Positions 51,507 to 60,244 of a stretch of 64,000 bases of DNA are shown here, in pieces. The position numbers and the translations under genes were made by a program. The notes beneath the pieces were generated by a model that worked only from the letters and a program-made list of their open reading frames with translations, searched no databases and was not told where the DNA came from. The DNA lies in NCBI RefSeq assembly GCF_004340525.1, contig NZ_SLWX01000002.1, positions 124,001-188,000 of the forward strand, written 5' to 3'. The first letter of the stretch is position 1, and each line of letters starts with the position of its first letter. The stretch is from Chromatocurvus halotolerans (GTDB taxonomy: Bacteria; Pseudomonadota; Gammaproteobacteria; Pseudomonadales; Halieaceae).

Positions 51507-52357
51507 TGCGCCGTGCCAGGCGTGGCGCGATCTGGCCTTGGAATGACTTCTTTCACGGCACCATCGCGACTGAACATGTCTTCGTGTTTCCACCAGACGA
51601 TGGCCATGGCAACTCCGACGAGGATCCACGTATCCCAGGGCTCTGCATCCGGCCAGAACGGGTTAATGAGTTGCCAGTGAAAGAGCACGGGCAGCAGCAG
51701 GCCCCCTCGTGCGCTGTTGAAGATGGGTGTGATGAGAATCGCCAGCGTCACGTTGCCGATAAAAAAGGGCAGAAAGCTCCAGTTTTCAAACACGACCCCG
51801 GCGAGGAAAAAGGCCGGCAGATGCCAGATTCCCCAGACGGCTCCAATCAGCGCGCCCGCCCAGAAAGGCGCCATGTGGCGCTGCAGGACGGGTTGCGCCA
51901 CGCCGCGCCAGCCGAGTTCCTCCACCGGGCCGAGAAACAGCACGATCCCCAGCAGAGCAAGCATCGCGCCGGTGCCCTCCGGCGGCAGGGGCGCGAGAAG
52001 GGAACCGCCCTTCACCAGGGATCCCGTCATGAAGACAAGGGGAATGCCCAGGAGAATGAAAACCCACCAGACCGACGCGCAGCGCCAGATCAGCAGGCGT
52101 GAGAGAAACGCGCGAAGCCCTCGCGGGCCACTATAGGCCAGGACAAGCGTGACCCCGGTGAGCGCAGGCGCCCACGTGGCCAGGAAGTACAGAGGATGCA
52201 CGCCGCTGATTTCCCCGAAATGTGCGACGGTGACGTCGGGTAGCAGAATGTAGCTGCCGATAATGCTCCAGGTGATGGCGAAGGTGCCGATGGCAAAAAA
52301 CTTCAGCGCCGCAGAAGGAACGTCGCACTGAAACCTCACTGATGCGATGGCCATCAT
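51503..52357 (-). CDS. CPBP-family intramembrane protease
   Basis: Integral membrane protein of 284 residues with about seven or eight helices. The Abi/CPBP (CAAX-like) motifs are PVEELGWRGVAQPVL (EExxxR) and VWGIWHLPAFF, with a further His-type region in FNSARGGLLLPVLFHWQLI. This makes it a glutamic intramembrane protease of the Rce1-like type. Its stop codon overlaps the start of the serine hydrolase, so the pair is translationally coupled. Possible roles include peptide maturation or export of the partner enzyme (inference). Confidence 0.84.
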   Translation of the reverse strand: MMAIASVRFQCDVPSAALKFFAIGTFAITWSIIGSYILLPDVTVAHFGEISGVHPLYFLATWAPALTGVTLVLAYSGPRGLRAFLSRLLIWRCASVWWVFILLGIPLVFMTGSLVKGGSLLAPLPPEGTGAMLALLGIVLFLGPVEELGWRGVAQPVLQRHMAPFWAGALIGAVWGIWHLPAFFLAGVVFENWSFLPFFIGNVTLAILITPIFNSARGGLLLPVLFHWQLINPFWPDAEPWDTWILVGVAMAIVWWKHEDMFSRDGAVKEVIPRPDRATPGTAQ

Positions 52358-52609
52358 TTATCCCCCGACAAACCCATTCGGTGAATCAAGCATGGCACGC
52401 CAGTTCGGCAAGTCCAGTTAACCGAGTCATATTGTTTGCGGTCAGTTGGGCGGTTTCGGTTTCTCAGAGGCGCCCATGCCGCACGCTCGAAAACTCGACC
52501 TGTGTATGTGTACAGTCTTTATCTGAGTAACGCGTCGCTTATGCTGGTCTATTGACAAGCCGCCACAGGGAGAGGGCACGAGCACTGACACCGTCAGATC
52601 GGCATCAAG
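52358..52609. other. Gap of about 250 bases without a recognisable gene
   Basis: This divergent gap separates the CPBP gene from the pseudogene at 52610. Base composition is mixed and more AT-rich than the neighbours. I see no promoter or repeat that I would defend. Confidence 0.4.
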
Positions 52610-53259
52610 CGACATCCACACGGCCGCGCGCCGGGATCGAGGCCGCGGTGCCCTACTGGGCCTGGCCGTTGGCGATGCCCTCGGACCCCCTTGGAATTCC
52701 GCTCTCCCGGCACATTTACCCCCATTGACGACATGATTGGCGGCGGCCCGTTCCAGCTGGCGCCGGGACAGTGGACGGATGACATGTCCATGGCACTGTG
52801 CCTGGCCGACAGCCTCCTGGAATGTGGCGAGTGTGATCCCGTTGACCAGATTCGGCGCTATGTGCGCTGGCCGGGGAAAGCCGGGAGGCGTTGTGCCGCC
52901 CGCTTTATCATCCTGCGCGTCACACCTGGCACAGCGATGACTTCGCTTCGAAGATCAGCGCCATCGCCAGTGGCTCCTTCAAGGACCGCTCGCCGCCGGA
53001 TATGCGCGGTAGCGGCTATGTGGTGGATGCTCTTGAAGCCGCCCTGTGGGCCTTCTGGCACGCGCGGGATTTTCGCGAGGGGGCGTTGGCGGCGGTGGAC
53101 CTGGGCGACGATGCCGATACCACCGGCGCCATTTACTGGCAGATTGCCGGGGCGGTCTTTGGCGAGAGCGGGATTCCGGCCGCCTGGCTGGAGGTGCTAC
53201 ACGACGGGGACGGGATTCGCAGTGTGGCAGACGAATTACTCGACTGCGTGGCCCACTAG
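52610..53259 (+). pseudogene. ADP-ribosylglycohydrolase (DraG-like) pseudogene, frameshifted and internally deleted
   Basis: Remains of an ADP-ribosyl-hydrolase are spread over three frames. [14 protein letters not shown] comes first; a single missing base near 52683-52686 (CTCGGACCCCC where CTCGGAACCCCC is expected) breaks the frame. [30 protein letters not shown] and [15 protein letters not shown] follow in the next frame. At about 52865-52890 the middle (roughly 100 residues including the usual STGRCFDIG and GNGSLMR segments) is missing, and [36 protein letters not shown] and [20 protein letters not shown] continue in the third frame to a stop at 53257-53259. The gene cannot make a working enzyme unless these are sequencing errors; the deletion argues against that. 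Confidence 0.85.
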
Positions 53260-53536
53260 GTGCGGGCGACCCTTGAAGCAACAGCTGGTGAAGCATGGCC
53301 GTTCCTGTCAGCCACTGTTGTTCGCGCGCGAAAAGCGCAGGCTTGAAAATCGCCTGACATCACCCTTTCGCTGTCTTGGCCCGATTCTCCAACAGAATCA
53401 TCAAGGCAGTCGGCCTGTCAGTATCGTCTGGCGTCTGCAGCATGAGTTGCCAGCGAGGTATCTGCGAAATTATCGCCTGGAGGCGGTGTAGCCGCCTTGA
53501 ATGAATTTTACTGTGCAGATTTCGCTGACCTTCACG
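53260..53536. other. Gap of about 280 bases with no recognisable gene
   Basis: Located between the pseudogene and the metalloprotease gene. No open frame with homology, no inverted repeat and no promoter were recognised. Confidence 0.4.
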
Positions 53537-54658
53537 TCAGGTTTGATGTATTCCAAAAGCGCCAGTCCGGATTCCAACTCTCCAGTCTGACTCTAGGCGC
53601 GGCAGACCTCCAGGATAAGACGAGGCCAGAACCGCGGACGCGGAGAAGGACTGACAGAACTTGTCGCTAGCTTCCCGCAATAACGCTTGCAGGGCCGTTC
53701 GGCCGACGTCCGAGCCCATGAGATGATGGGCAAGGGACCAGGCAACAGCATAATGGAGATGTCTCTGCGGGCCATGCCATTGAGTCCTGTCCATGGCCAG
53801 AAAGTCAGCGAGAGGCGGTAATTTCGCCGAATTCAGGAGCTCCAGGTGCGCCAGATTCGGGCTTACTGCCGCAGTCTGGTCAGTGACGACCATCGTTTCA
53901 GCATATTCTGCCAGCCCTTCGGTCAACCATGGTGGCGTGACTCCCAGATGACTTGCGGTAATCAAGTGGGAAATTTCATGAAAAGCCGTCGCCACGGCTC
54001 TTCTGGGCATGCCAGAGTCATATCTTACGTACGCGGTATTACTGCTCATCTCGTAGAAGCCGTTCACGGGCTTCGCCCCCGGCGCTCTCCCGGCCCACAA
54101 TGCATCGAACTGTTCAGCTTCGAGAGCGCGAATCGTAATCTCTACCTGCCTCAGGCGCTCCTCTCCAAGAAGGAAGTGCCATATGTCGAATATCCGCTTG
54201 GAGCCCGCCGCGATCTCGCCAGAAAACTGCATGGGCAAGGCCACCCCGTGCCCATGAATCTGGTAAGTGAAGTCCCGCCTCGACCCAGAAATATCGAAGA
54301 CCGAAGCGACGGCATCTACCGGTGCCTTGTCGGCCATGTGGGTAACGCCATCACTGTCCTGCCACCTGTAAATGACTGCTATACCCGTGTCAGCTCTGGA
54401 TTTTGTGGCCGGGCGTGCGCAAGCCTGTGCGTCATTCGCGGTGTGATCGAGTGCAATGTTGCTGGTGCCGCTTCCAGTAGCGGATTGTGTCAACGATCTG
54501 GCAGTATCAGGAGAGTATTGTCGGGTTGAATCCGTCTTGAAAACGTTGGTAAGAAATCCGCTGCCGAAGGGTAGGTGGAAGCTCTGCCTGGCAACGAGCG
54601 CGGACAACAAACCGATGACGAACAGCAAGCTGAACGATGTCCAGAATCGGTTATTCAT
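53537..54658 (-). CDS. Exported zinc metalloprotease-like protein with DUF4124-like segment
   Basis: The 373-residue protein has an N-terminal signal/anchor (FWTSFSLLFVIGLLSALVA). A DUF4124-like stretch IYRWQDSDGVTHMADKAP (about residues 94-111) precedes a gluzincin-type protease domain: AVATAFHEISHLITASHLG with HExxH as HEISH, then PPWLTEGLAEYAE holding the third ligand Glu. This is the MA-clan/DUF1570-like layout. It is probably periplasmic. The coding region looks less GC-rich than its neighbours, and it is flanked by a pseudogene and gaps, which fits an acquired or decaying locus. Confidence 0.78.
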   Translation of the reverse strand: MNNRFWTSFSLLFVIGLLSALVARQSFHLPFGSGFLTNVFKTDSTRQYSPDTARSLTQSATGSGTSNIALDHTANDAQACARPATKSRADTGIAVIYRWQDSDGVTHMADKAPVDAVASVFDISGSRRDFTYQIHGHGVALPMQFSGEIAAGSKRIFDIWHFLLGEERLRQVEITIRALEAEQFDALWAGRAPGAKPVNGFYEMSSNTAYVRYDSGMPRRAVATAFHEISHLITASHLGVTPPWLTEGLAEYAETMVVTDQTAAVSPNLAHLELLNSAKLPPLADFLAMDRTQWHGPQRHLHYAVAWSLAHHLMGSDVGRTALQALLREASDKFCQSFSASAVLASSYPGGLPRLESDWRVGIRTGAFGIHQT

Positions 54659-55049
54659 GTGCAGCCTGAGTTCTCACCATAAAAGTGAGATTATTCGCTA
54701 GGTCGGGTTCTGTCATTGAGTATTGATGAATCGAGATTCTCGCGATTCCGCTTTTGAGGTGTAGTCGTCAAAAAACGTGCTCTACAGCTTCGGTCTTGCC
54801 TGATCCGGATAGTGTGCCAAGTTAAAAAGCGTTGACGACCCTCGTTTCCATCGAGGACTCCGGCAAGGTGCTCTTGCGTCTGCAAGCAGACCACTGAGGT
54901 GCCCCGTGCATGCGAGTGAAAACACCTGAGATAGCGTCCAGGCCGGCGGTTGCAAGGTGCCCGCAATGGCCAGTAGCAAGGGTTTTTCCTTATCGGCGTT
55001 GCGCACCTTATTATCCGGCGTAACACTGGCTATCAACGGAGCCCTCTCA
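54659..55049. other. Non-coding stretch of 391 bases
   Basis: No recognisable gene. Short frames here (for example minus 54691-55026) have no homology-like features, are Arg/Cys-rich and lack ribosome sites. The region is divergent between the metalloprotease and SDR genes and may hold their promoters; no hexamer pair is convincing. Confidence 0.4.
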
Positions 55050-55805
55050 ATGAACCTCAGCGGAAAAACTGTCTATGTCACCGGTGCCGCCTCCGGCATT
55101 GGCGAGGCCGTCGCGCGACGCTGTCATGCCGAAGGTGCACGCCTCGCCCTGGTGGATCGGGATGCCGAGCGGCTTGCGGCGCTGGCACAGTCGCTCTCGG
55201 GCGATGCAAAACACGTCATGACCCGGGTGGTGGATATCAGCGACGAGACCGCCGTGGCGGCTTCTGTGGATGCCTTCGCCGAGCAGCATGGCCGGTTGGA
55301 TATTGCCATTAACTGTGCTGGGATCCTGGGCCCGACGGGTCCACTGCATGCAACCGATACGGCAGCCTATCGGGCGTTGATGGCGGTGAATCTCGATGGC
55401 ATGTTCCACTGCCTCAAGCACCAGCTGCGTCACATGCATGCCCGTGAGCAGGGCAGTATCGTCAATATTGCCTCGGCGGCGGGTCTGGTCGGCTTTCCCA
55501 GCGCCGCGGCCTATACCGCGGCCAAGCATGCAGTGGTCGGCCTCACGCGCACCTGCGCCATCGACTATGCGGAGCAGGGCATCCGTGTCAACGCCATCGC
55601 CCCTGGCGGTATCGACACGCCGCTGATCAGGGCCACCACCTGCGCGACGCCGGAAGGCCAGCAGATGATCGAGTCCATGCATCCGATGAAGCGCCTGGGT
55701 ACGCCGCAGGAAATCGCCAATGCGGCGGTGTTTCTGGCCTCTGACGAGGCATCGTTCGTTACCGGCAGCGTCATGGCCGTCGACGGCGGCTGGACCAGCT
55801 GGTAG
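55050..55805 (+). CDS. SDR-family oxidoreductase
   Basis: Classical short-chain dehydrogenase of 251 residues: VTGAASGIGEAVARRC (cofactor glycines), an Asp after beta-2 (VDRDAERL) favouring NAD, INCAGILG (NAG), IVNIASAAGLVG (Ser), AYTAAKHAVVG (Tyr/Lys) and APGGIDTPL. The ATG at 55050 is preferred; the open frame runs to 54957 but without homology. Substrate unknown. The downstream MAPEG gene is 102 bases away. Confidence 0.88.
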   Translation: MNLSGKTVYVTGAASGIGEAVARRCHAEGARLALVDRDAERLAALAQSLSGDAKHVMTRVVDISDETAVAASVDAFAEQHGRLDIAINCAGILGPTGPLHATDTAAYRALMAVNLDGMFHCLKHQLRHMHAREQGSIVNIASAAGLVGFPSAAAYTAAKHAVVGLTRTCAIDYAEQGIRVNAIAPGGIDTPLIRATTCATPEGQQMIESMHPMKRLGTPQEIANAAVFLASDEASFVTGSVMAVDGGWTSW

Positions 55806-55907
55806 CCGCGTGCAGCCCGGCGCTTGATTGCATGAGGGCAATTTGAAAAACTGTCAAGGCGGTCGCGTTCCCGGCTGCAATCCCCAGCGTGCCAGGAGGC
55901 AGCCATC

Positions 55908-56297
55908 ATGCCAGTCGAAATACAGGTGCTCGCTTACGCGGGCCTGCTGCAGTTTGTCCAGATTGTCCTTATGGCCGTTCCGGTCAATATACAGCTGGGT
56001 CCCGCCTATACGGCCGGTCCCCGTGACGAGGAGCGCAAGCCAAGCGGGGTACCCGGACGGCTCAAGCGCGCGGTAGACAATCACTTCGAGGGCCTGGCGC
56101 TTTTCACCATCGCGGTCGTGGTGGTGGTGCTGGGTGACGTCACCAGCGCGCTCACGGCCCAGTGTGCCTGGGCCTACCTCATTTCGCGCATTCTCTACGT
56201 GCCGGCCTACGCGGCAGGCATCTACCTGCTGCGTTCGTTGATCTGGGCGGTCGGTTTCTTTGCCACGCTCATCATGCTGCTGGTCGCGGTACTGTGA
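55908..56297 (+). CDS. MAPEG-family membrane protein
   Basis: Four-helix membrane protein of 129 residues matching the MAPEG family (membrane-associated eicosanoid and glutathione metabolism). Conserved segments are GPRDEER in the first loop, RAVDNHFEGLALFTIAVVVV (with the N..E pattern) and AYLISRILYVPAYAAGI. Bacterial members are often of unknown role, with some glutathione-transferase activity. The stop codon overlaps the start of the alpha/beta hydrolase gene (GTGA). Confidence 0.87.
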   Translation: MPVEIQVLAYAGLLQFVQIVLMAVPVNIQLGPAYTAGPRDEERKPSGVPGRLKRAVDNHFEGLALFTIAVVVVVLGDVTSALTAQCAWAYLISRILYVPAYAAGIYLLRSLIWAVGFFATLIMLLVAVL

Positions 56298-57244
56298 TAG
56301 CGCTGGCTCGCCGCCTCGGCGTGCTGTGGATGCTTGTGCTGGCGGCGTCCGTCTCCGCGGAGATGCCGCTGCAGTCGGGCTTCGTGCAGGTGCCGGGTGG
56401 GCCGGTCTGGTACGAGATCGCCGGTGATGGGCTGGGAGTGCCGCTGCTGACCCTGCACGGTGGGCCCGGTGGCACGTCCTGCGGATCCCAGCTGTTGTAC
56501 CCCCTCTCCGGGGAACGGCCGATTATCCGCTACGACCAGCTCGGCAGCGGGCGCTCCGGTCGCCCCAGCGACACCAGCCTCTGGCAGCGCGATCGCTTCG
56601 TCGAGGCGCTGCACACGCTGCGCCGGGAGCTCGGCCTCGAGCGGTTGCATCTGCATGGCCATAGCTGGGGGGGTGCCTTGGCAGCCTATTATGTATTGCA
56701 GAAGGGCCCGGAGGGCATTGTGTCGCTGACCCTTTCCTCGCCACTGATCAGCACACCCCTGTGGATTCGTGATGCGGACGCCTTGCGCGCGACCTTGCCA
56801 CAGGACGTACAGGATACGCTCGACAGGCATGAAGCCGAAGGCAGCACGGATCATGAAGACTACGTCGCGGCCACGGAAGCGTTCTACAGCCGCTTCGTGT
56901 CGCGCGGTGATCCGGTAGAAGAAACCCGTTGCGAGGATGCGCCGAGAAACCCGCTGATCTACCGGCAGATGTGGGGGCCAACGGAGTTCCACGCCACCGG
57001 CAGTCTGCAGGACTTCGACGTTACCCCGCGGCTTGGCGAGATTGATGTGCCAACGCTTTTCATTACCGGTGAGCACGATGAGGCCAGGCCCGAGACCATC
57101 CGTGGCTTCGCCCGGGCCGTGCCCGGGTCTCAGGTCGAGGTGCTCCCCGGTGTGGGTCACGCCTCGCTGAGCAGGGCGCCGCAGCGCTACCGGGACCTGC
57201 TGGGCAAATTTCTGCGAGAGTCGGAGGCGCGCAGTGCTGAATGA
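56294..57244 (+). CDS. Proline iminopeptidase-like alpha/beta hydrolase
   Basis: A 316-residue S33-family hydrolase with an N-terminal export signal (LARRLGVLWMLVLAASVSAEM). Motifs are LLTLHGGPGGTSCGS (oxyanion hole), the nucleophile elbow LHGHSWGGALAAY, and the Asp/His parts FITGEHDEARP and PGVGHASLS. Proline iminopeptidases release N-terminal proline; related members act on amides or epoxides. GTG at 56294 is coupled to the MAPEG stop; a longer reading to 56162 lies inside MAPEG and is not used. A secreted amidohydrolase follows. Confidence 0.86.
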   Translation: MIALARRLGVLWMLVLAASVSAEMPLQSGFVQVPGGPVWYEIAGDGLGVPLLTLHGGPGGTSCGSQLLYPLSGERPIIRYDQLGSGRSGRPSDTSLWQRDRFVEALHTLRRELGLERLHLHGHSWGGALAAYYVLQKGPEGIVSLTLSSPLISTPLWIRDADALRATLPQDVQDTLDRHEAEGSTDHEDYVAATEAFYSRFVSRGDPVEETRCEDAPRNPLIYRQMWGPTEFHATGSLQDFDVTPRLGEIDVPTLFITGEHDEARPETIRGFARAVPGSQVEVLPGVGHASLSRAPQRYRDLLGKFLRESEARSAE

Positions 57245-57331
57245 GTCGCCAAATCAGCGACAGTCTCAAGGCATTTGACGGGCCGGATCAACCCTGCCAA
57301 TCTTTTCGATACCACATAAAGGGATAATACA

Positions 57332-58948
57332 ATGCAAAGAGTCGGCGGGTTTCTGGCAGGTTGCTGTGCACTCCTTTCCGTGACACTGGTCCATGTACAG
57401 GCGCAGGATCAGGTTCAGCCGGCCCCCGACCGGGGCGAAAACGAGGGTGCGGGACCCTTTGACCGTCTGGTCATCCGCGGCGCGACCTTGATCAATGGCG
57501 ATGGCGGCATGCCGGTCGGCCCGGTCGATATCGTGATCGAGCAGAACCGCATTGAGTCCATCAAGGGCGTCGGAACGCCGGGCATCCCGATCAGTGACGA
57601 GGGTCGGCCCGAGCCGGGGACACATGAAATCGATGCCCACGGTATGTATGTCATGCCGGGCTTTATCGACAACCACGTGCATACGGGCGGTGTTCCGAAA
57701 GCGCCCAACGCCGATTACGTCTACAGGCTGTGGCTGGCCCACGGCATTACCACGGTGCGTGGCGTTCCCTTTGGTCCGCTCGAGTGGTCCATCAGCGAGA
57801 AGGAACGCAGCGCCAGCAACGCAATTGTGGCCCCGCGCATGGTGTCCTTCCACCGCATGGGCAGCGGCGAGGCCTGGAAGAATCGCTCGATACGCACCCC
57901 GGACGAGGCCCGTGAGTGGGTGCGCTATGCGAAGACCCAGGGCGTTGACGGGCTCAAGCTGGGTGCGCATCGGCCAGATATCATGGCGGCGCTCATCGAT
58001 GAGGCGAACAAGCTGGGTATGGGCCAGACCGCACACCTGGACCAGCGCGGTGTCGCGCGGATGAATGCGCTCGATGCGGCCCGTCTCGGCATGAGGGGCA
58101 TGACGCATTTTTACGGGCTTTTTGAAGCGCTTTACGACGATCACGATGTGCAGCCCTGGCCGGCAGGCATCAACTACGCCAACGAATATGACCGCTTCAG
58201 CCAGGTGGCCAGGCAGTGGAACCTGATCACTGAACCGGGCAGTGAGTCCTGGAATGCGGTGCTTGATGAGTTTATTGAGCGGGACTTCATCATCAATCCG
58301 ACAATGACGATCTACGCCGCGGGTCGCAACGTGGAGTTTGCGCGACAGTCGGTGTGGCATGACGCCTACACACTGCCCTCCATGATGGAGTATTACCGCG
58401 CCAGTCGCACGGATCACGGCGCCTACTGGTTCTACTGGACCACGGCGGATGAGGTAGCCTGGCGCAATTTCTATCAGCGCTGGATGGCCTTCCTTGACGA
58501 CTACAAGGACCGAGGCGGGCGCGTCACTATCGGCACCGATGCCGGCTTTATCTATAAACTCTTCGGCTTCAGCTATGTGGAGGAAATGGAGCTGCTTCAG
58601 GAGGCGGGCTTCCATCCGCTGGAGGTTATCCGCGCTGCCACGCTGCATGGTGCTGAGGAAATCTTCGAGCCCCAGGGCAAGCCCATTGAGTATGGGCTCA
58701 TTCAGGAAGGGTTGCTGGCAGACCTGGTGATCGTTGAGGAAAATCCGCTTGAGAACTTCAAGGTCCTGTACGGTACGGGGGCCGTGAAGCTCAACGATGA
58801 AACCCGAAGACCCGAGCGCATTGGTGGCGTGAAATACACCATCAAGGATGGCATTGTTTACGATGCCAGGCAATTGCTCGCTGATGTCGCGCGTATGGTT
58901 GAAACGGCGAAGCAGGCTGATGCCGAAGGCAGCGCTGAGGCGAAGTGA
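57332..58948 (+). CDS. Secreted amidohydrolase (imidazolonepropionase-like)
   Basis: Metal-dependent hydrolase of 538 residues with a signal peptide (RVGGFLAGCCALLSVTLVHVQA). Metal ligands are visible: VMPGFIDNHVHTGG (HxH), a Lys-type segment GVDGLKLGAHRPD, GQTAHLDQRG and GGRVTIGTDAGFIYKL (Asp). The LADLVIVEENPL ending is typical of exported amidohydrolases acting on peptides or cyclic amides. Substrate unknown; it could share a pathway with the upstream prolyl-peptidase-like enzyme (88-base gap). Confidence 0.86.
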   Translation: MQRVGGFLAGCCALLSVTLVHVQAQDQVQPAPDRGENEGAGPFDRLVIRGATLINGDGGMPVGPVDIVIEQNRIESIKGVGTPGIPISDEGRPEPGTHEIDAHGMYVMPGFIDNHVHTGGVPKAPNADYVYRLWLAHGITTVRGVPFGPLEWSISEKERSASNAIVAPRMVSFHRMGSGEAWKNRSIRTPDEAREWVRYAKTQGVDGLKLGAHRPDIMAALIDEANKLGMGQTAHLDQRGVARMNALDAARLGMRGMTHFYGLFEALYDDHDVQPWPAGINYANEYDRFSQVARQWNLITEPGSESWNAVLDEFIERDFIINPTMTIYAAGRNVEFARQSVWHDAYTLPSMMEYYRASRTDHGAYWFYWTTADEVAWRNFYQRWMAFLDDYKDRGGRVTIGTDAGFIYKLFGFSYVEEMELLQEAGFHPLEVIRAATLHGAEEIFEPQGKPIEYGLIQEGLLADLVIVEENPLENFKVLYGTGAVKLNDETRRPERIGGVKYTIKDGIVYDARQLLADVARMVETAKQADAEGSAEAK

Positions 58949-59163
58949 TTTTTTGACGCCCGGAGTGACAGCGCCGGAGTGACGTATGGGTGTGGCGCAC
59001 CCTTCTATGTCTGGCATGTGTTGCAGTCCATGCATCAGAGCCTCGGCAGTCAATGGCGGCTCCGCTACGGCGACGATAGAGCGCGAGTTTCTAAACATGC
59101 GGATCGCCCCCGCTGAGCGGGTTACGAAGTTCGCCTCTTTTTTTGACAGGGAAATTTCAGAAT
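58949..59163 (+). other. Intergenic stretch with a 10-bp direct repeat
   Basis: The 10-mer CCGGAGTGAC occurs at 58960-58969 and again at 58974-58983, 14 bases apart. No gene is seen here. The repeat could bind a regulator of the DUF481 gene, but it may be chance. Confidence 0.3.
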
Positions 59164-60192
59164 ATGCCTTTTCCACGCGTTCTATTACCCGCGGTTGTGA
59201 GCGGTTGTCTGGCAGTGGCCGGCGGCGACAGCGCCAGCGCGGCTACCGTCGTCATGGTTAACGGTGAGCGCTTTTCCGGCGAGGTTGTCAGCATGGTTGA
59301 TGGCAGGCTGCTGTTGGAGAACGCGTACGCCGGTGAAATCACGCTACCCTGGTCAGCGGTGACGGCGTTGATCAGCGACGAGCCGCTGCAACTTCAGCTT
59401 CCGGATGAGACTGTCGTCAGCAGCGCGACGGAGAGTGCGGCACCGGGCATTGTCGAGCTGGCGGAGGCTTCCAGTGCGGAGGCAAAGATGCTGGCGTTGG
59501 GCGACATCCTGGCCATCAACACAACACTGGTGGACCCCTATGAGTATCAGTGGCGCGGCAAGTCCAATGTGGGCCTCAACGCCACCACGGGTAACTCCGA
59601 TACCACGCGCTTTCATGTGGATGCCGAGGGAACGCTGGAAAATGACGTGGACCGTTACATCGCCGGCGTGGATTTCAACCGCGGCAGCGACAACGATATC
59701 ACCAGCGTGGACAACTGGACGGCCTACGGCAGCTATGACCACTTCTTCAGTGACCGAATGTTCTGGAACAACTCTCTCAGCTTCAAGCGGAACACCCTGC
59801 AGGAACTGGATCTTCGCAGTGCAATCGGTACGGGTGTCAGTTATCAGTTTTTTGATGACAGCATGCTGCGCCTGTCTACCACCGCGGGCCTGAGTTATGT
59901 ACGCGAGGAGTTTGATGTTCAGTCCAGCGAGGAATTCGTGGCTCTGCAGCTGGGCGTGGATTATGAACACCGATGGTTCGACTGGCTGCGTTTTTTCCAC
60001 AGTCTGCAGACGCTGACCAGTTTCGAGAGCGTTGACGATTTCGTGCTGCGCACTCGCACCGGGCTTCGTTATCCCATCAGCGATAACTTTGTCGCAAGTC
60101 TTCAGGTCAACGTGGATTTCGACAATACGCCATCGGATGGGGCTGAGAAGGAAGACGTTCTTTATGTCTTCACGCTGGGATACAGCTGGTAA
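59164..60192 (+). CDS. DUF481-family outer-membrane protein
   Basis: The 342-residue protein begins with a signal peptide (FPRVLLPAVVSGCLAVAGG to ASA). It then has a small SH3-like domain (VVMVNGERFSGEVVSMVDGRLL) followed by the DUF481 barrel from about residue 125: EYQWRGKSNVGLNATTGNSD, RYIAGVDFNRGSDND, DHFFSDRMFWNNSLSF, and the C-terminal LYVFTLGYSW ending in Trp. DUF481/YdiY proteins are predicted outer-membrane barrels with unclear function, sometimes induced by acid or salt. ATG at 59164 fits the signal peptide. Confidence 0.87.
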   Translation: MPFPRVLLPAVVSGCLAVAGGDSASAATVVMVNGERFSGEVVSMVDGRLLLENAYAGEITLPWSAVTALISDEPLQLQLPDETVVSSATESAAPGIVELAEASSAEAKMLALGDILAINTTLVDPYEYQWRGKSNVGLNATTGNSDTTRFHVDAEGTLENDVDRYIAGVDFNRGSDNDITSVDNWTAYGSYDHFFSDRMFWNNSLSFKRNTLQELDLRSAIGTGVSYQFFDDSMLRLSTTAGLSYVREEFDVQSSEEFVALQLGVDYEHRWFDWLRFFHSLQTLTSFESVDDFVLRTRTGLRYPISDNFVASLQVNVDFDNTPSDGAEKEDVLYVFTLGYSW

Positions 60193-60244
60193 GGTCGTGA
60201 CGTTTCTGAAAGAGGGCGTTTGACTCAGGTTATTGCCTCATACC

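Noticed and set aside
52691-53491. 266-codon open frame over the ADP-ribosylglycohydrolase remains
   Set aside because: Only its first part matches the family; after about 52865 it continues in the wrong frame, so it is not a real gene.
54691-55026. 111-codon open frame on the minus strand
   Set aside because: It is Arg/Cys-rich, with no ribosome site, family motif or coding bias; taken as chance.
57275-57291. TTGAC and ATCAA half-sites
   Set aside because: The spacer is seven bases instead of four, which does not fit an FNR dimer.
58960-58983. Two copies of CCGGAGTGAC in tandem
   Set aside because: Only two short copies, with no further copies seen; not enough to call an operator or repeat family.
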